DNA of 43,086 nt from Algoriphagus alkaliphilus (lineage in GTDB: Bacteria > Bacteroidota > Bacteroidia > Cytophagales > Cyclobacteriaceae). Location of the stretch: NCBI RefSeq assembly GCF_900103735.1, contig NZ_FMXE01000038.1, positions 1-43,086 of the forward strand, given 5' to 3'. A program made the position numbers and the translations under genes. Positions 1-9,102 of the stretch are shown here, in pieces. The notes beneath the pieces are model-generated. The model was given only the letters and a program-made list of their open reading frames with translations. It ran no database searches and was not told the origin of the DNA. How positions within the stretch are numbered: position 1 is the first letter of the stretch; every line of letters starts with the position of its first letter.

Positions 1-188
<188 letters not shown>

Positions 189-390
189 AATTTATCATTA
201 GTGTCAATCACTGAGCACCCTAAAGCATCCCAGCAACTTCCTGCCCTTTTTCTCAGGCTTTCTTCTCTCTCTTACAACATTTCAAAGAACTTACCCAGCC
301 TCATTCGGCAGGATTGTCAAAAAACAGCCTCTCAGCTCTCTTTTCCTTTATCCGATCCTCTTTTATTCCCGTTCCTTCCGAACAGGGATG

Positions 391-420
391 CAAAGGTAAC
401 CAGCTTTTTTACTTTTTCAA
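391..420 (-). promoter_or_regulatory. rRNA promoter, gene-proximal
   Basis: On the minus strand a TTG (420-418), a 19-nt spacer and TACCTTTG (398-391) match the Bacteroidota sigma-ABfr consensus TTG-N19-TAnnTTTG without a mismatch. Transcription would start near 385, giving a leader of about 200 nt before the 16S rRNA. The sequence match is seen directly; the activity is inferred. Confidence 0.8.
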
Positions 421-530
421 CTACTCCTCGAAAATAAATTTGAGAATCCCTGATGTCAAACTCCGACATCTTCAATTACCCCTCTCTTTTTTCCTCCACT
501 GCCCAAAGCCGTTTGCCTCGATTGGGAGTG

Positions 531-560
531 CAAATATCTCCCTTTTTTTTACCACAACAA
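531..560 (-). promoter_or_regulatory. Possible upstream rRNA promoter
   Basis: On the minus strand TTG (560-558), a 19-nt spacer and GATATTTG (538-531) resemble the same consensus, with a G in place of the first T of the -7 element. It sits about 140 bp upstream of the proximal rRNA promoter, so the operon may have tandem promoters. This is weaker than the proximal site. Confidence 0.4.
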
Positions 561-715
561 TACCAAACCTTGAAAAAAATCGCCCAATTACATAAGTCGC
601 TGGAAATGATTAAGAAAAATTTTAATCTGATTTCTGACAAAAAACAAATTCACTTTACTTTTAACCCAAATAAATATGGGATAAACAGAATAATATACTG
701 ATAATGAGCTATAAT

Positions 716-1735
716 TCAATACCTAAATGATGGTAAAGGCGCATAATACCGCTTCCTGGGATCCTTAAAGGAAAAAACATACCTTAATGATAATTCATGT
801 GCTCCTCCAGAGGATAAAAATCCAAGCTTGGAAATAGAGTAATCAAAACTATATCCAAGCTCAATACCGGAGGAAAGATTTACTCCCAATAAAAATATCA
901 ACGCTTCATTGTTTGGAAGGGAATACTTGGTGGGAAGACCCCGATACCAAAAACCAAGTACTAATGGCTCAAAGTAAAACTCTGCCCCTAAATCCAATTG
1001 AGAAAACTGACCTTGCTCCTTATAATTAAAGCCCAAGGTTATCGACCTCTCCTGATTGGTATTGTTGAAATATTCATTAATATCTCCTGGGGCTAGATCA
1101 AAACGATATCCCCCATGCAGCGAATATTTCATAGGGAGCTGATTTGTGTTGTCTGCCAAGTAACTTATTTCAGGCTCCAACAAATGTGAAACGGAAACTC
1201 CAAACCAAGCTTTTGAACCATAATATAAGAGTCCCGCATTTGCATCTACTGATCTGATCTGACTATCGCCTTCAAAGGCATCCCCAGGCTCTCCAATAAT
1301 TGACCCTGTATTAATATCCAACTGTGTTCCTAAAATCACCTGATCAAAAAGTGCATCTCTTGCTACAAAACTTCCCTGAAAACCAGCTTGGAGGTAACTC
1401 TTATCAGTCAATTTTAATCGATAGGAATAAACCAAGCCAATCTCATTCAAACTAGTTTGCGAGAATGATTCCTGCGCCCCCTGAATGATCAAGCCAAAGC
1501 CCGAATTAATTTTCTCCTCAAAATGATCAAAATACGCAGTATATGCAATGAAGCTTTGCTCAAGTGCCGGCCACTGATTCCTAAAATTGACACCCACCCT
1601 AGTCAGGCCTGTACTTCCTGTAAATGCCGGATTTAAATAAATGGGATTGGCATAGTACTGACTGTACTGAATGTCCTGTGCAAAAAGCAAAAAACCAAAA
1701 CTTTGAAAAAACAGGGTTAAAAGCGCCTTTTTCAC
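716..1735 (-). CDS. PorP/SprF family type IX secretion outer-membrane protein
   Basis: A 339-residue protein with an N-terminal signal peptide ending near LLFAQ, followed by QDIQYSQYYANPIYLNPAFTG, the hallmark opening of the PorP/SprF family. The rest is a predicted outer-membrane beta-barrel with repeated aromatic strands and a C-terminal aromatic (ending SFRY). Family members work with the type IX secretion system; SprF of Flavobacterium johnsoniae is needed to secrete the type B substrate SprB. The gene lies 95 bp downstream of, and on the same strand as, a large secreted protein with a type B C-terminal domain, the usual arrangement for a cognate pair. That it exports or anchors this neighbour is inferred. 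Length is normal for the family. Confidence 0.93.
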   Translation of the reverse strand: MKKALLTLFFQSFGFLLFAQDIQYSQYYANPIYLNPAFTGSTGLTRVGVNFRNQWPALEQSFIAYTAYFDHFEEKINSGFGLIIQGAQESFSQTSLNEIGLVYSYRLKLTDKSYLQAGFQGSFVARDALFDQVILGTQLDINTGSIIGEPGDAFEGDSQIRSVDANAGLLYYGSKAWFGVSVSHLLEPEISYLADNTNQLPMKYSLHGGYRFDLAPGDINEYFNNTNQERSITLGFNYKEQGQFSQLDLGAEFYFEPLVLGFWYRGLPTKYSLPNNEALIFLLGVNLSSGIELGYSFDYSISKLGFLSSGGAHELSLRYVFSFKDPRKRYYAPLPSFRY

Positions 1736-1764
1736 GTGTTTATATTTTGTTTTAAGTGGTCACA

Positions 1765-1780
1765 CCTGCCTACCGGCAGG
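1765..1780. repeat. Short GC-rich palindrome between paired genes
   Basis: CCTGCC-TACC-GGCAGG is a perfect 6-bp stem with a 4-nt loop, embedded in flanking CACACC (about 1761-1766) and GGTGTG (about 1801-1806) that can extend pairing. Similar CCTGCCnnCCGGCAGG palindromes are scattered in Bacteroidota intergenic DNA (recollection, not searched). It could act as a processing or stability hairpin between the type B protein gene and the PorP-like gene. Confidence 0.6.
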
Positions 1781-1830
1781 AAGGTGGATTATAATCATCC
1801 CGGTGTGTATCACTTGCGCCATGCTCGATT

Positions 1831-4176
1831 TCATCGGATTAATCTGAATTTTCCGCTTTCCCTAACTTCTTCACCATCTGTCGTCACGCCATTGACGCGA
1901 TATACATAAAGTCCCGCATCAAGTAATTTCCCGTTTAATGTGCCATCCCAACCCTCAGTCTCGATATCCTCAGTTCTAAAAATCAAATCCCCCCAGGTAT
2001 TGAAAATCAAGAGCTCTATTCTTATCAATCCCTTTTGCTTTGGCAGAAAAGTCCTGTTTTGAGTTTCAGTTGGTGTAAATCCCGTCGGTATCATCAATCG
2101 ATAACTACGTGTAATCAAGACCGTTTTAGTTACTGTCTCCTGACAACCATAAGAGTCTGAAATCATTAACTCCACTACAAATTCCCCTTTTTTGCCAAAT
2201 GTATGGGCTGGGTTTTGCTGCTGTGAATTAGTCCCATCTCCAAAATTCCATTCCCATTTCACCCCTCTTGAGTCGGACAGGTCCGTAAACTGAATCACAT
2301 CGTCCGGGAAAATCCCACCCCCTAAATCATCCTTCACGCCAGTACCCTGAACTCCAAAATCAAAATCAACGGTCAATTCCTCTTCTTGAATAAATACTTC
2401 CACAGTAACAGGCACAGAGTAACAATCGAGATCCTTCAACTTAACCCGAAGTTCGTAAAGTCCTGATTTTGCAACTGATTTCAGTGCATCGTTCAAAAGG
2501 GTAACTCCTAGGCCGGAAAGTTGATAATCATATAAGGTCAGATCGTAACCGGGAATTTCGGCTGTAATATCTACAGCCTTTCCTAATGAGCAACCAACCA
2601 CAAGTGTATTGAAATTTAAAGAAGGATAATCAGGAAAACTCACAGCTATCTTATTGCTGACAGCGGGGCAATTTTTTCGATTGTAACCCAAAACCTCATA
2701 TACTCCCTCCTCCCCTGTCCTAAAGGTATTTTGATTTGCCCCAGGTATTAATTCTCCATTTTTATACCACTCAAACCGTTCATAAACTTCATTTCCTGTT
2801 CCGATGAATGAAACTATTTCTCCCTCACAAATATCAATTTTAGATTTTTCCTGAATTCCCCCAGAAATAAATAAACTGATCGGTTCGGGAGATTCTTGAA
2901 TTTTGAGGGTCATTGAGTTTCCTCCTGATGTCTTTCCATAGCTATCTGTGATGGTGTAAAAGACTGTAACCTCCTCGTCCACAAATTCCTCATTTGGAAA
3001 AAAAGTAAATCCCCCCTCCTGATCACTTGCCCTGAATGTCCCCTGCGGCAAAATCAAAACACGGTTTTGCTCCAAACATCTGGCCTGAGAGCAGAGATCT
3101 CCAGTTTCGGCTTCAATATCTTCCGGGGACTTATAAAATTGAAGGCACCTAATTACACTGTTTTCATTGGGCAAAATCACTTCTTCATCTGTGATGAAAA
3201 ACTGATTTTCCTGCCCCGCACAGGAGGCAAAATCTGAAAAATCTACTCCCTGAGGATTTAAGAGCTTATCATCAGCAGAAACTTCCACAACCAAGTTTCT
3301 GATCTCATGGAAATTTGAAAACCCTCCGGTGGATGCTGCAAAACCGATTTTTAAGTTCTTTGGGGCTAAAAAATCATATGGTCGATCGAATATGGTGATT
3401 TGTCTGGGCAGACCGGGTTCTGTGGTGACGACCATCGTTAAAGTTAGAAAAAATCCAATCCCATCCGGATCTGGCTCCAATTCCATATTGACTTTTCTAT
3501 AACCAACGGCCATAGGATCAGTGACTCGTGAAGTTCCCGATCCACCGGAGCTAATAGGGAATTGCCCCCCAGGTAAAAGCCCATCATTTCCAGTAGCCAT
3601 CGTTTTTCTTCCAACAATAAACTCATACCCGGTAAATCCATTTCCAGGACCCCTGATCACGATGGAGTTTGGAACTCTTCCATTTTGATCTAATACAGGA
3701 AAACTCCCTGACATATTCCCATGTGTAGTACCAAAATTCCCAAATTCATCAAACCCAATTCCCAAATAAGCATTAGTTAGACCAGGCTCATTGTTCCTGG
3801 GGCCATATCCCAATGAACCTCCAAATCCTCCCGGGGCAAAATTAGGTGTATCGCCATTAAACAGAAACATGGAAAACCCATCTGCTAAAAACAATCCAGT
3901 ACCACCATAACTGAAAAACTCAAATTCAACTTTAAGCCCATAAGTAGAAGGAAAAGGAACATCTATATAAACAAAGCCTCGCTGATCATTTTGATTGGAG
4001 GTCAATCGAAGAACTCCTTCGGTCAATCGAGCATCCCCACCAAAAACGGTGTTGGCTTGTGTGCTTGCAGTCTGGAAAGTCTCACAATAAGGAAAACCTA
4101 TTTGCGCATTTACTTCGAACCCGAGCAAAATAAAAAACGTGATTGCGAAAAACTTCAAAATCCCCTTCAATGCCAA
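1831..4176 (-). CDS. Secreted lectin-like protein with PKD domain and type B T9SS C-terminal domain
   Basis: A 781-residue protein. Residues 1-24 form a signal peptide ending VNAQ. Residues about 28-300 resemble an L-type (legume-like) lectin fold, with runs such as ADGFSMFLFNG and GIGFDEFGNF. Cysteine-rich and Ig/Ig-like stretches follow (about 310-600), then a PKD domain (about 620-690, with WEWNFGDGT). The last ~85 residues (IPTGFTPT, IFNTWGDLIF, GWDGTLNGKLLDAGLYVYRV) are the gliding-motility-associated type B sorting domain. It should be exported by the type IX system and displayed on or released from the cell surface, where the lectin domain may bind glycans (inference). The PorP/SprF gene just downstream is its likely partner. 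No catalytic motif is visible. Confidence 0.9.
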   Translation of the reverse strand: MALKGILKFFAITFFILLGFEVNAQIGFPYCETFQTASTQANTVFGGDARLTEGVLRLTSNQNDQRGFVYIDVPFPSTYGLKVEFEFFSYGGTGLFLADGFSMFLFNGDTPNFAPGGFGGSLGYGPRNNEPGLTNAYLGIGFDEFGNFGTTHGNMSGSFPVLDQNGRVPNSIVIRGPGNGFTGYEFIVGRKTMATGNDGLLPGGQFPISSGGSGTSRVTDPMAVGYRKVNMELEPDPDGIGFFLTLTMVVTTEPGLPRQITIFDRPYDFLAPKNLKIGFAASTGGFSNFHEIRNLVVEVSADDKLLNPQGVDFSDFASCAGQENQFFITDEEVILPNENSVIRCLQFYKSPEDIEAETGDLCSQARCLEQNRVLILPQGTFRASDQEGGFTFFPNEEFVDEEVTVFYTITDSYGKTSGGNSMTLKIQESPEPISLFISGGIQEKSKIDICEGEIVSFIGTGNEVYERFEWYKNGELIPGANQNTFRTGEEGVYEVLGYNRKNCPAVSNKIAVSFPDYPSLNFNTLVVGCSLGKAVDITAEIPGYDLTLYDYQLSGLGVTLLNDALKSVAKSGLYELRVKLKDLDCYSVPVTVEVFIQEEELTVDFDFGVQGTGVKDDLGGGIFPDDVIQFTDLSDSRGVKWEWNFGDGTNSQQQNPAHTFGKKGEFVVELMISDSYGCQETVTKTVLITRSYRLMIPTGFTPTETQNRTFLPKQKGLIRIELLIFNTWGDLIFRTEDIETEGWDGTLNGKLLDAGLYVYRVNGVTTDGEEVRESGKFRLIR

Positions 4177-4210
4177 TTCTTTAGAGTCATAAATAAAATG
4201 ACAATAGGGC

Positions 4211-4249
4211 TATAAAACAAAAGCTCCTAAGGTGAACTTAGGAGCTTTT
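4211..4249 (-). terminator. Rho-independent terminator after purA
   Basis: A perfect 13-bp stem, AAAAGCTCCTAAG (4219-4231) with CTTAGGAGCTTTT (4237-4249), and a GTGAA loop. Read on the minus strand the stem is followed by a T-rich run (to about 4211), as expected after purA. It separates purA from the type B protein gene. Confidence 0.88.
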
Positions 4250-4269
4250 AATAAAAGGTTGAATTTATT

Positions 4270-5541
4270 TTATCTTAATATAGTCTGAACACGATCCGGA
4301 CCCACCGAAACCAATTTGATAGGGACATGTAGTTCATTTTCCAAATAGGAGACATAATCCTTTAATTCAGCAGGGAACTCGTCATAGGATCTAACCTCAG
4401 CTAATGAACAGTGCCAACCTTTAAAAATCTTATACACCGGCTTGACATCAAGATCTGAAATCTCAAAACTCAATCGATCAACTCGCTCACCAGTCGGCAG
4501 TTCGTAATGTGTGCAAACGTTGATTTCTTCGAAAATATTCAAGACGTCAGCTTTCATCATAAATAGCTGCGTTACGCCATTGATCATGATCGAATAACGC
4601 AAAGCCGGTAAATCCAGCCAACCACACCTTCTTGGTCTCCCGGTGGTACTTCCAAATTCATTTCCTTCTTTTCGCATCGCCTCACCCGTGGCATCAAAAA
4701 GTTCCGTTGGAAAAGGACCGCTTCCAACTCTGGTGCAATACGCTTTGAAAATTCCAAAAACCTCCCCGATTTTGGATGGCGCAACACCTAAACCTGTGCA
4801 TGCGCCGGCAGTCATGGTAGTGCTGCTTGTCACAAAAGGATAACTTCCAAAGTCCACGTCCAACAAGGATCCCTGAGCCCCCTCTGCCAAAATCTTTTTA
4901 TTTGATGCCAACGCATCATTAACTACATATTCACTATCAATCAATTTGAGTGTTTTGAAAAATTCGACAGCCGCAAAAAACTGGGACTCCATTTCTGGCA
5001 AAGCATCCAAGGGATGATCATAAAATGAAAGTGTTGTTTTGTGCTTTTCTACTAATACATCGTACTTTTCCCGAAAATCCGGGCTCAAAATATCTCCAAC
5101 CCGCAGGGCTGCCCTGCCGATTTTGTCCTGGTAGGTGGGGCCGATACCTTTGAGAGTCGAACCTATTTTCTTATCCCCCTTTGAGGTTTCCAATGCGGCA
5201 TCCAAAAGTTTATGGGTAGGAATGATGATCGTAGCCTTTTTGGACACCACCAGATTCTTTTGATAATCAATTGAAAATTTCTCCAAACCATCAATTTCTT
5301 TCTTGAGAACAATGGGATCCAAGACCACACCATTTCCGATAATGTTTAGGATTTGAGGTCTGAAGATCCCTGAAGGGATCTGATGAAGCACATGTTTTAT
5401 CCCGTCAAATTCCAATGTATGACCGGCATTAGGGCCACCTTGGAACCGGGCAACAACCTCGTATTGAGGGGCTAACACGTCTACTATTTTACCCTTTCCT
5501 TCATCTCCCCACTGGAGACCCAGCAATACATCCATCTTCAT
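4270..5541 (-). CDS. purA: Adenylosuccinate synthetase
   Basis: Catalyses GTP-dependent condensation of IMP and aspartate to adenylosuccinate, the first committed step to AMP, in the cytoplasm. The N-terminal DVLLGLQWGDEGKGKIVD contains the diagnostic GDEGKGK loop; NAGHT, GSTLKGIGPTYQDK and TTGRPRRCGW motifs follow in the expected order. The open frame reaches further upstream to 5604, but family alignment places the start at the ATG at 5541 (MKMDVLLG), giving 423 residues, the normal length. It is the last gene of a minus-strand run relA/spoT, fur-like, STAS, purA, and ends at a strong terminator. Confidence 0.97.
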   Translation of the reverse strand: MKMDVLLGLQWGDEGKGKIVDVLAPQYEVVARFQGGPNAGHTLEFDGIKHVLHQIPSGIFRPQILNIIGNGVVLDPIVLKKEIDGLEKFSIDYQKNLVVSKKATIIIPTHKLLDAALETSKGDKKIGSTLKGIGPTYQDKIGRAALRVGDILSPDFREKYDVLVEKHKTTLSFYDHPLDALPEMESQFFAAVEFFKTLKLIDSEYVVNDALASNKKILAEGAQGSLLDVDFGSYPFVTSSTTMTAGACTGLGVAPSKIGEVFGIFKAYCTRVGSGPFPTELFDATGEAMRKEGNEFGSTTGRPRRCGWLDLPALRYSIMINGVTQLFMMKADVLNIFEEINVCTHYELPTGERVDRLSFEISDLDVKPVYKIFKGWHCSLAEVRSYDEFPAELKDYVSYLENELHVPIKLVSVGPDRVQTILR

Positions 5542-5684
5542 TTGATGTGCAGTCTTATCGGTTAATCGAATTTTTTTAAAGGGCGAAATTTGCGATAAGG
5601 GCAAAGAAAACCAAGGGAAACAGGTTAATTATTATCTAGACAATTCTCCTGCAAATGAAAAAAGGGTCTTTCAGGGCTTACTTA

Positions 5685-6026
5685 TCAATTTTTAACTTTA
5701 AAATCTTCTAATGAATCATATACCGTAAAAATATTATTTAGTTTGGTAATGATCAATAGCTTCTTTACATGCTCTGAAGGCGAAGTTAAATAAACTTCAC
5801 CTCCTACATTTCGCATTTTGGTGAGCATCGTGATCAAAAGCCCAATTCCACTTGAACTGATGTATCTAACCTCACTTAAGTCAATCACGAATGTTTTGGC
5901 ACCATCTTGAATTGCGTCAGAAACAAGCTCCACCAATTTTGGCCCTACTTCATCACCGATCAAGTCGCCTTGAATGTAGAGGTAATTTGCTTTTTCGTCT
6001 TTTTGGGTACTATAGGTGAGTTTCAT
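5685..6026 (-). CDS. STAS-domain protein, anti-sigma factor antagonist-like
   Basis: A 113-residue single STAS domain of the SpoIIAA/RsbV type. FVIDLSEVRYISSSGIGLL (about 46-64) matches the switch region, with Ser58 at the position phosphorylated in SpoIIAA. Such proteins bind or release a partner switch kinase according to phosphorylation. No anti-sigma kinase or PP2C phosphatase gene is within the window, so the partner is unknown. The start codon directly abuts the stop of the Fur-family gene (TAA immediately followed by ATG), so the two are almost certainly co-translated. The link between a STAS switch and the stringent-response and metal-regulation genes upstream is by position only. Confidence 0.9.
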   Translation of the reverse strand: MKLTYSTQKDEKANYLYIQGDLIGDEVGPKLVELVSDAIQDGAKTFVIDLSEVRYISSSGIGLLITMLTKMRNVGGEVYLTSPSEHVKKLLIITKLNNIFTVYDSLEDFKVKN

Positions 6027-6494
6027 TTAATTTTGTTTTCTGTTGTCACATTTTTCTTTGGTACAGTTGCCATAGAGGATCAGGGAGTGATGAAGGACTT
6101 GAAAATTCAAAATCTCCCCCACGGTGTTTTGAATATTTTGAATCCTCGGATCACAAAATTCCATCACCTGATTACATTCAACACAGATCAAATGATCATG
6201 CTGCTTATAACCGTAGGATTTTTCGAATTGAGCCAAATTTTTACCAAATTGATGTTTGGTGACCAAATCACACTCTACTAAAAGATCCAAGGTATTGTAT
6301 ACTGTGGCCCGGCTGACGCGATAGTTCTTGTTTTTCATACTGATGTAGAGTCCCTCCACATCAAAATGACCGCCTCGACTGTATATTTCCTCCAAAATCG
6401 CATAGCGTTCAGGAGTCTTTCTGAGTTTTTTGTTTTCGAGATATGCGGTAAATATCTTTATAACCTCTTCGAAATGGGTGGTATTCAAGGACAT
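6027..6494 (-). CDS. Fur-family transcriptional regulator
   Basis: A 155-residue protein with an N-terminal winged helix ([29 protein letters not shown] is the recognition helix signature) and a C-terminal metal-binding dimerisation domain. The [17 protein letters not shown] run (about 99-115) and CTKEKCDN near the C-terminus supply the structural CxxC/CxxxxC zinc site and regulatory ligands. Family members sense Fe, Zn, Mn or peroxide; which one applies here cannot be told from sequence. It is directly followed by the STAS gene and lies between relA/spoT and purA. A Fur-relA-purA neighbourhood is, as I recall it, common in Bacteroidota. Confidence 0.93.
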   Translation of the reverse strand: MSLNTTHFEEVIKIFTAYLENKKLRKTPERYAILEEIYSRGGHFDVEGLYISMKNKNYRVSRATVYNTLDLLVECDLVTKHQFGKNLAQFEKSYGYKQHDHLICVECNQVMEFCDPRIQNIQNTVGEILNFQVLHHSLILYGNCTKEKCDNRKQN

Positions 6495-6510
6495 TTTCTG
6501 CGTTTTTTTT

Positions 6511-6518
6511 CAAATATA
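6511..6518 (-). promoter_or_regulatory. Possible -7 element for the Fur-STAS-purA run
   Basis: TATATTTG on the minus strand fits TAnnTTTG, 17-24 bp upstream of the Fur-family start codon. No TTG is seen at the usual -33 distance, so the call is tentative. Confidence 0.35.
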
Positions 6519-6544
6519 ACTTTTGTCACCTTAAAAAGATTCCA

Positions 6545-8764
6545 TTAGTCAAAACGGGAAATTTTAATAATTCCATTTACTTGCTGCAAGTTTTTGATCA
6601 AGTGATCCAAATGCTCCGTGCTATGCACATAAAGTTTGATAGTCCCTTCGAAAATTCCGGCATCTGAATCTACTGTAATCGAACGCATATTCACTTTGAG
6701 TTCATTGGAAATGACTTTGGTGACATCATTGATCAAACCGACCCGGTCAGTTCCCAAAATCCTCAATCCTGCCAAAAATGCGATTAACTTTTGACTGGTC
6801 CAACGAGCCTTGATAACTCGATTTCCATGGTTAGAAAGCAGCTCCAAAGCATTTGGACAAGATGTTCGATGTATTTTAATGCCTTCATTGATCGTTACAA
6901 ATCCGAACACATCGTCACCCGGGATTGGGTTGCAACATTTAGCCAGGATGTAATCCACGACATCCATATCCTCTCCAATCAACAGCTGATCATGCTCCGA
7001 GCCTTTCAAACTTTTGATTTCTTTGGTAAAAGTGGATTCGTCTTTTACTTTTTCACCCACTTTGCTTTTCCCTTTTTGAACTTCCTTGAAATCCTTAAAG
7101 GCTTTGATCGTGGTGGGATCAATGGTTCCTTTTCCAACTCTGTAGTAAAACTCATTGGCCGTCTTAAGCTCATAATAAGCCCGCAACTGCTCGACAGTTT
7201 CAGAGTTAAAGTCCATTTTCATGGCTTTCAGCTTTCGTTGGACAATCTCCCGTCCATCTAGGATTGCGGATTTTTTATCCTCTCGGAGTACGTCTTTGAT
7301 TTTTGCTTTTGCACGTGAAGTGACGACGTTATTAAGCCAGTCTTCAGATGGTTTTTGCTTATTGGAAGTTAGGATTTCGACCTGATCCCCATTCTTAAGA
7401 ATATGACTGATAGGGACAAGGCGCTGATTCACTTTGGCTCCAATACACTTGGCTCCAATTTCCGTGTGGATTTCAAAGGCAAAGTCCAGCGCTGTTGCAC
7501 CAATTGGAAGGACTTTCAGGTCTCCTTTTGGGGTGAAGACAAAGACTTCATCATGGAATAAATTTCCTCGGAAATCATCCATGAATTCAATTGCATTGCT
7601 ATCATTGGACTCAAGAATACTTCTAACCTGACCGATCCAGTCATCCAAGCCAGAACCTGTCTTCCCTCCTATTGTATCTCTGCCCTTATATTTCCAGTGG
7701 GCGGCATATCCTCTTTCGCCAATCTCGTCCATCCGGTCTGTACGAATCTGCACCTCTACCCACTGACCGGTATTACTCATGACCGTGGTATGAAGTGACT
7801 CATATCCATTGGATCTAGGAGTGCTTATCCAGTCTCTGAGTCTGTCCGGATTAGGCCTGTAGAAATCTGTCACTATTGAATAAACCTGCCAACAGTCGGC
7901 TTTTTCGTTTTCAAGTTGGCTTTGGATGATAATTCTGACAGCAAAAAGATCATAAACTTCTTCAAAAGGAATACCCTGCTTTTTCATCTTAGTAAAGATG
8001 GAATAAACAGACTTGGGTCTTCCTTTGATGGTGAATTTAAAGTCTTGTTTAGTTAACTCATCTTCAATCGGTTGAATGAAGGATTTGATAAACTTTTTGC
8101 GATAGGTTTTAGACTCGTTAATTTTTTGAACGATATCTAAGTAGGTATCGGTGTCAGTGTATTTCAGATAAAGATCCTCAAGTTCAGACTTGATCGCGTA
8201 CAAGCCCAATCGATGTGCCAAAGGTGCATAGAGGTACATCGTTTCCGAGGCAATTTTAAGCTGCTTATGTCGAGGCATACTGGACAGCGTCCTCATATTA
8301 TTCAGCCGATCCGCAAGCTTGATCAATATGACCCGGACATCATCGGACAACGTAAGAAGCATTTTCCGGAAATTCTCCGCCTGTTGTGAGCTACCGTAAT
8401 CAAAAACACCTGATATCTTGGTCAAACCGTCAATGATGGTCATCACCTTATGACCAAATTCCCTCTCAATATCTTCCAGCTCCAAGTCAGTGTCTTCGAC
8501 TACATCATGAAGCAAGGCAGCAATGATTGAGGTAGTGCCTAATCCAATTTCCTCCACACAGACCAAAGCCACCTCGAGGGGATGATAGATATACGGTTCA
8601 CCTGACTTTCTTCGCATTTCCTTGTGTGCTTCAAGGGAAATGCTGAATGCTTTTTTGATGAGTTTGGTATCTCCGGGTTTCAAGATAGGCTTGGCCTGTC
8701 TGAGCAGCTTTCGATATCGCTTTAAAATTTCTTTGCGTTCTTCTTCTATGTCCACAGGGATCAT
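6545..8764 (-). CDS. Bifunctional (p)ppGpp synthetase/hydrolase, RelA/SpoT family
   Basis: A 739-residue Rel-type enzyme that makes and degrades the alarmone (p)ppGpp. Order of domains: HD hydrolase (His61, HDVVED at about 86-91, so the hydrolase metal site is intact), synthetase (GRPKSVYSIFTKM and YDLFAVRIII), TGS (about 410-470), helical and zinc-finger-like region (CCNPIPGDDVFGF), and a C-terminal ACT domain (GTDRVGLINDVTKVI). Bacteroidota usually have one long Rel, so this is likely the main stringent-response enzyme. It heads the minus-strand run leading to purA, which makes AMP precursors from the same purine pool. Start ATG at 8764 follows MIPVDIEEER, a plausible N-terminus. Confidence 0.96.
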   Translation of the reverse strand: MIPVDIEEERKEILKRYRKLLRQAKPILKPGDTKLIKKAFSISLEAHKEMRRKSGEPYIYHPLEVALVCVEEIGLGTTSIIAALLHDVVEDTDLELEDIEREFGHKVMTIIDGLTKISGVFDYGSSQQAENFRKMLLTLSDDVRVILIKLADRLNNMRTLSSMPRHKQLKIASETMYLYAPLAHRLGLYAIKSELEDLYLKYTDTDTYLDIVQKINESKTYRKKFIKSFIQPIEDELTKQDFKFTIKGRPKSVYSIFTKMKKQGIPFEEVYDLFAVRIIIQSQLENEKADCWQVYSIVTDFYRPNPDRLRDWISTPRSNGYESLHTTVMSNTGQWVEVQIRTDRMDEIGERGYAAHWKYKGRDTIGGKTGSGLDDWIGQVRSILESNDSNAIEFMDDFRGNLFHDEVFVFTPKGDLKVLPIGATALDFAFEIHTEIGAKCIGAKVNQRLVPISHILKNGDQVEILTSNKQKPSEDWLNNVVTSRAKAKIKDVLREDKKSAILDGREIVQRKLKAMKMDFNSETVEQLRAYYELKTANEFYYRVGKGTIDPTTIKAFKDFKEVQKGKSKVGEKVKDESTFTKEIKSLKGSEHDQLLIGEDMDVVDYILAKCCNPIPGDDVFGFVTINEGIKIHRTSCPNALELLSNHGNRVIKARWTSQKLIAFLAGLRILGTDRVGLINDVTKVISNELKVNMRSITVDSDAGIFEGTIKLYVHSTEHLDHLIKNLQQVNGIIKISRFD

Positions 8765-8838
8765 AAGGATGGGATTTTATTCAAAATAGGGACAGGGAAT
8801 TGAGCATTCCACTTTTTTTGAATTTTTTTTTACAACAC

Positions 8839-8870
8839 TTGTGAAAAATAAGATAATGTCTTTACCTTCG
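8839..8870 (+). promoter_or_regulatory. Promoter of tRNA-Leu
   Basis: TTG (8839-8841), a 21-nt spacer and TACCTTCG (8863-8870) match the Bacteroidota consensus with one mismatch in the -7 element. It lies about 60 bp before the tRNA and points the right way. Confidence 0.65.
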
Positions 8871-8929
8871 CATCCACAATTAGAAAACGAGATCATTGAT
8901 CAAATTTTCTCGGCCTGATTGAATCCAAT

Positions 8930-9011
8930 GCGGATGTGGCGAAATTGGTAGACGCACTAGACTTAGGATCTAGCGCCGCGAGGCATGGGGGTTCGAGTCC
9001 CTCTATCCGCA
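8930..9011 (+). tRNA. tRNA-Leu (anticodon TAG)
   Basis: An 82-nt class II tRNA. The acceptor stem GCGGATG pairs with TATCCGC (one G-U), the anticodon stem CTAGA/TCTAG holds loop CTTAGGA with anticodon TAG at 8964-8966, and the T arm contains GGTTCGAGTCC. A long variable arm is present, as in leucine tRNAs. The 3' CCA is not encoded. It reads CUN codons. A terminator follows. Confidence 0.97.
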
Positions 9012-9020
9012 CAACACAAG

Positions 9021-9073
9021 CCCTCAATCACTCCACTGTTTTTGATCAGACAGGAAAGAGATTGGGGGTTTTT
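9021..9073 (+). terminator. Terminator after tRNA-Leu
   Basis: CCCTCAATC (9021-9029) pairs with GATTGGGGG (9060-9068, one G-U), with a small inner hairpin in the loop, followed by TTTTT. It ends tRNA-Leu transcription before tig. Confidence 0.7.
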
Positions 9074-9102
9074 AGTTCATCATCTGTTTAATTTTATACA
9101 CC

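Larger units (their letters stand above)
189..715 (-). other. rRNA operon leader and promoter region
   Basis: This 527-bp stretch between the 16S rRNA and the next gene holds no credible protein gene. Short open frames here are pyrimidine-rich and match no family. Read on the minus strand it contains two promoter-like elements (entered separately) and, below about 385, a transcribed leader that would be removed during rRNA processing. Confidence 0.7.
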
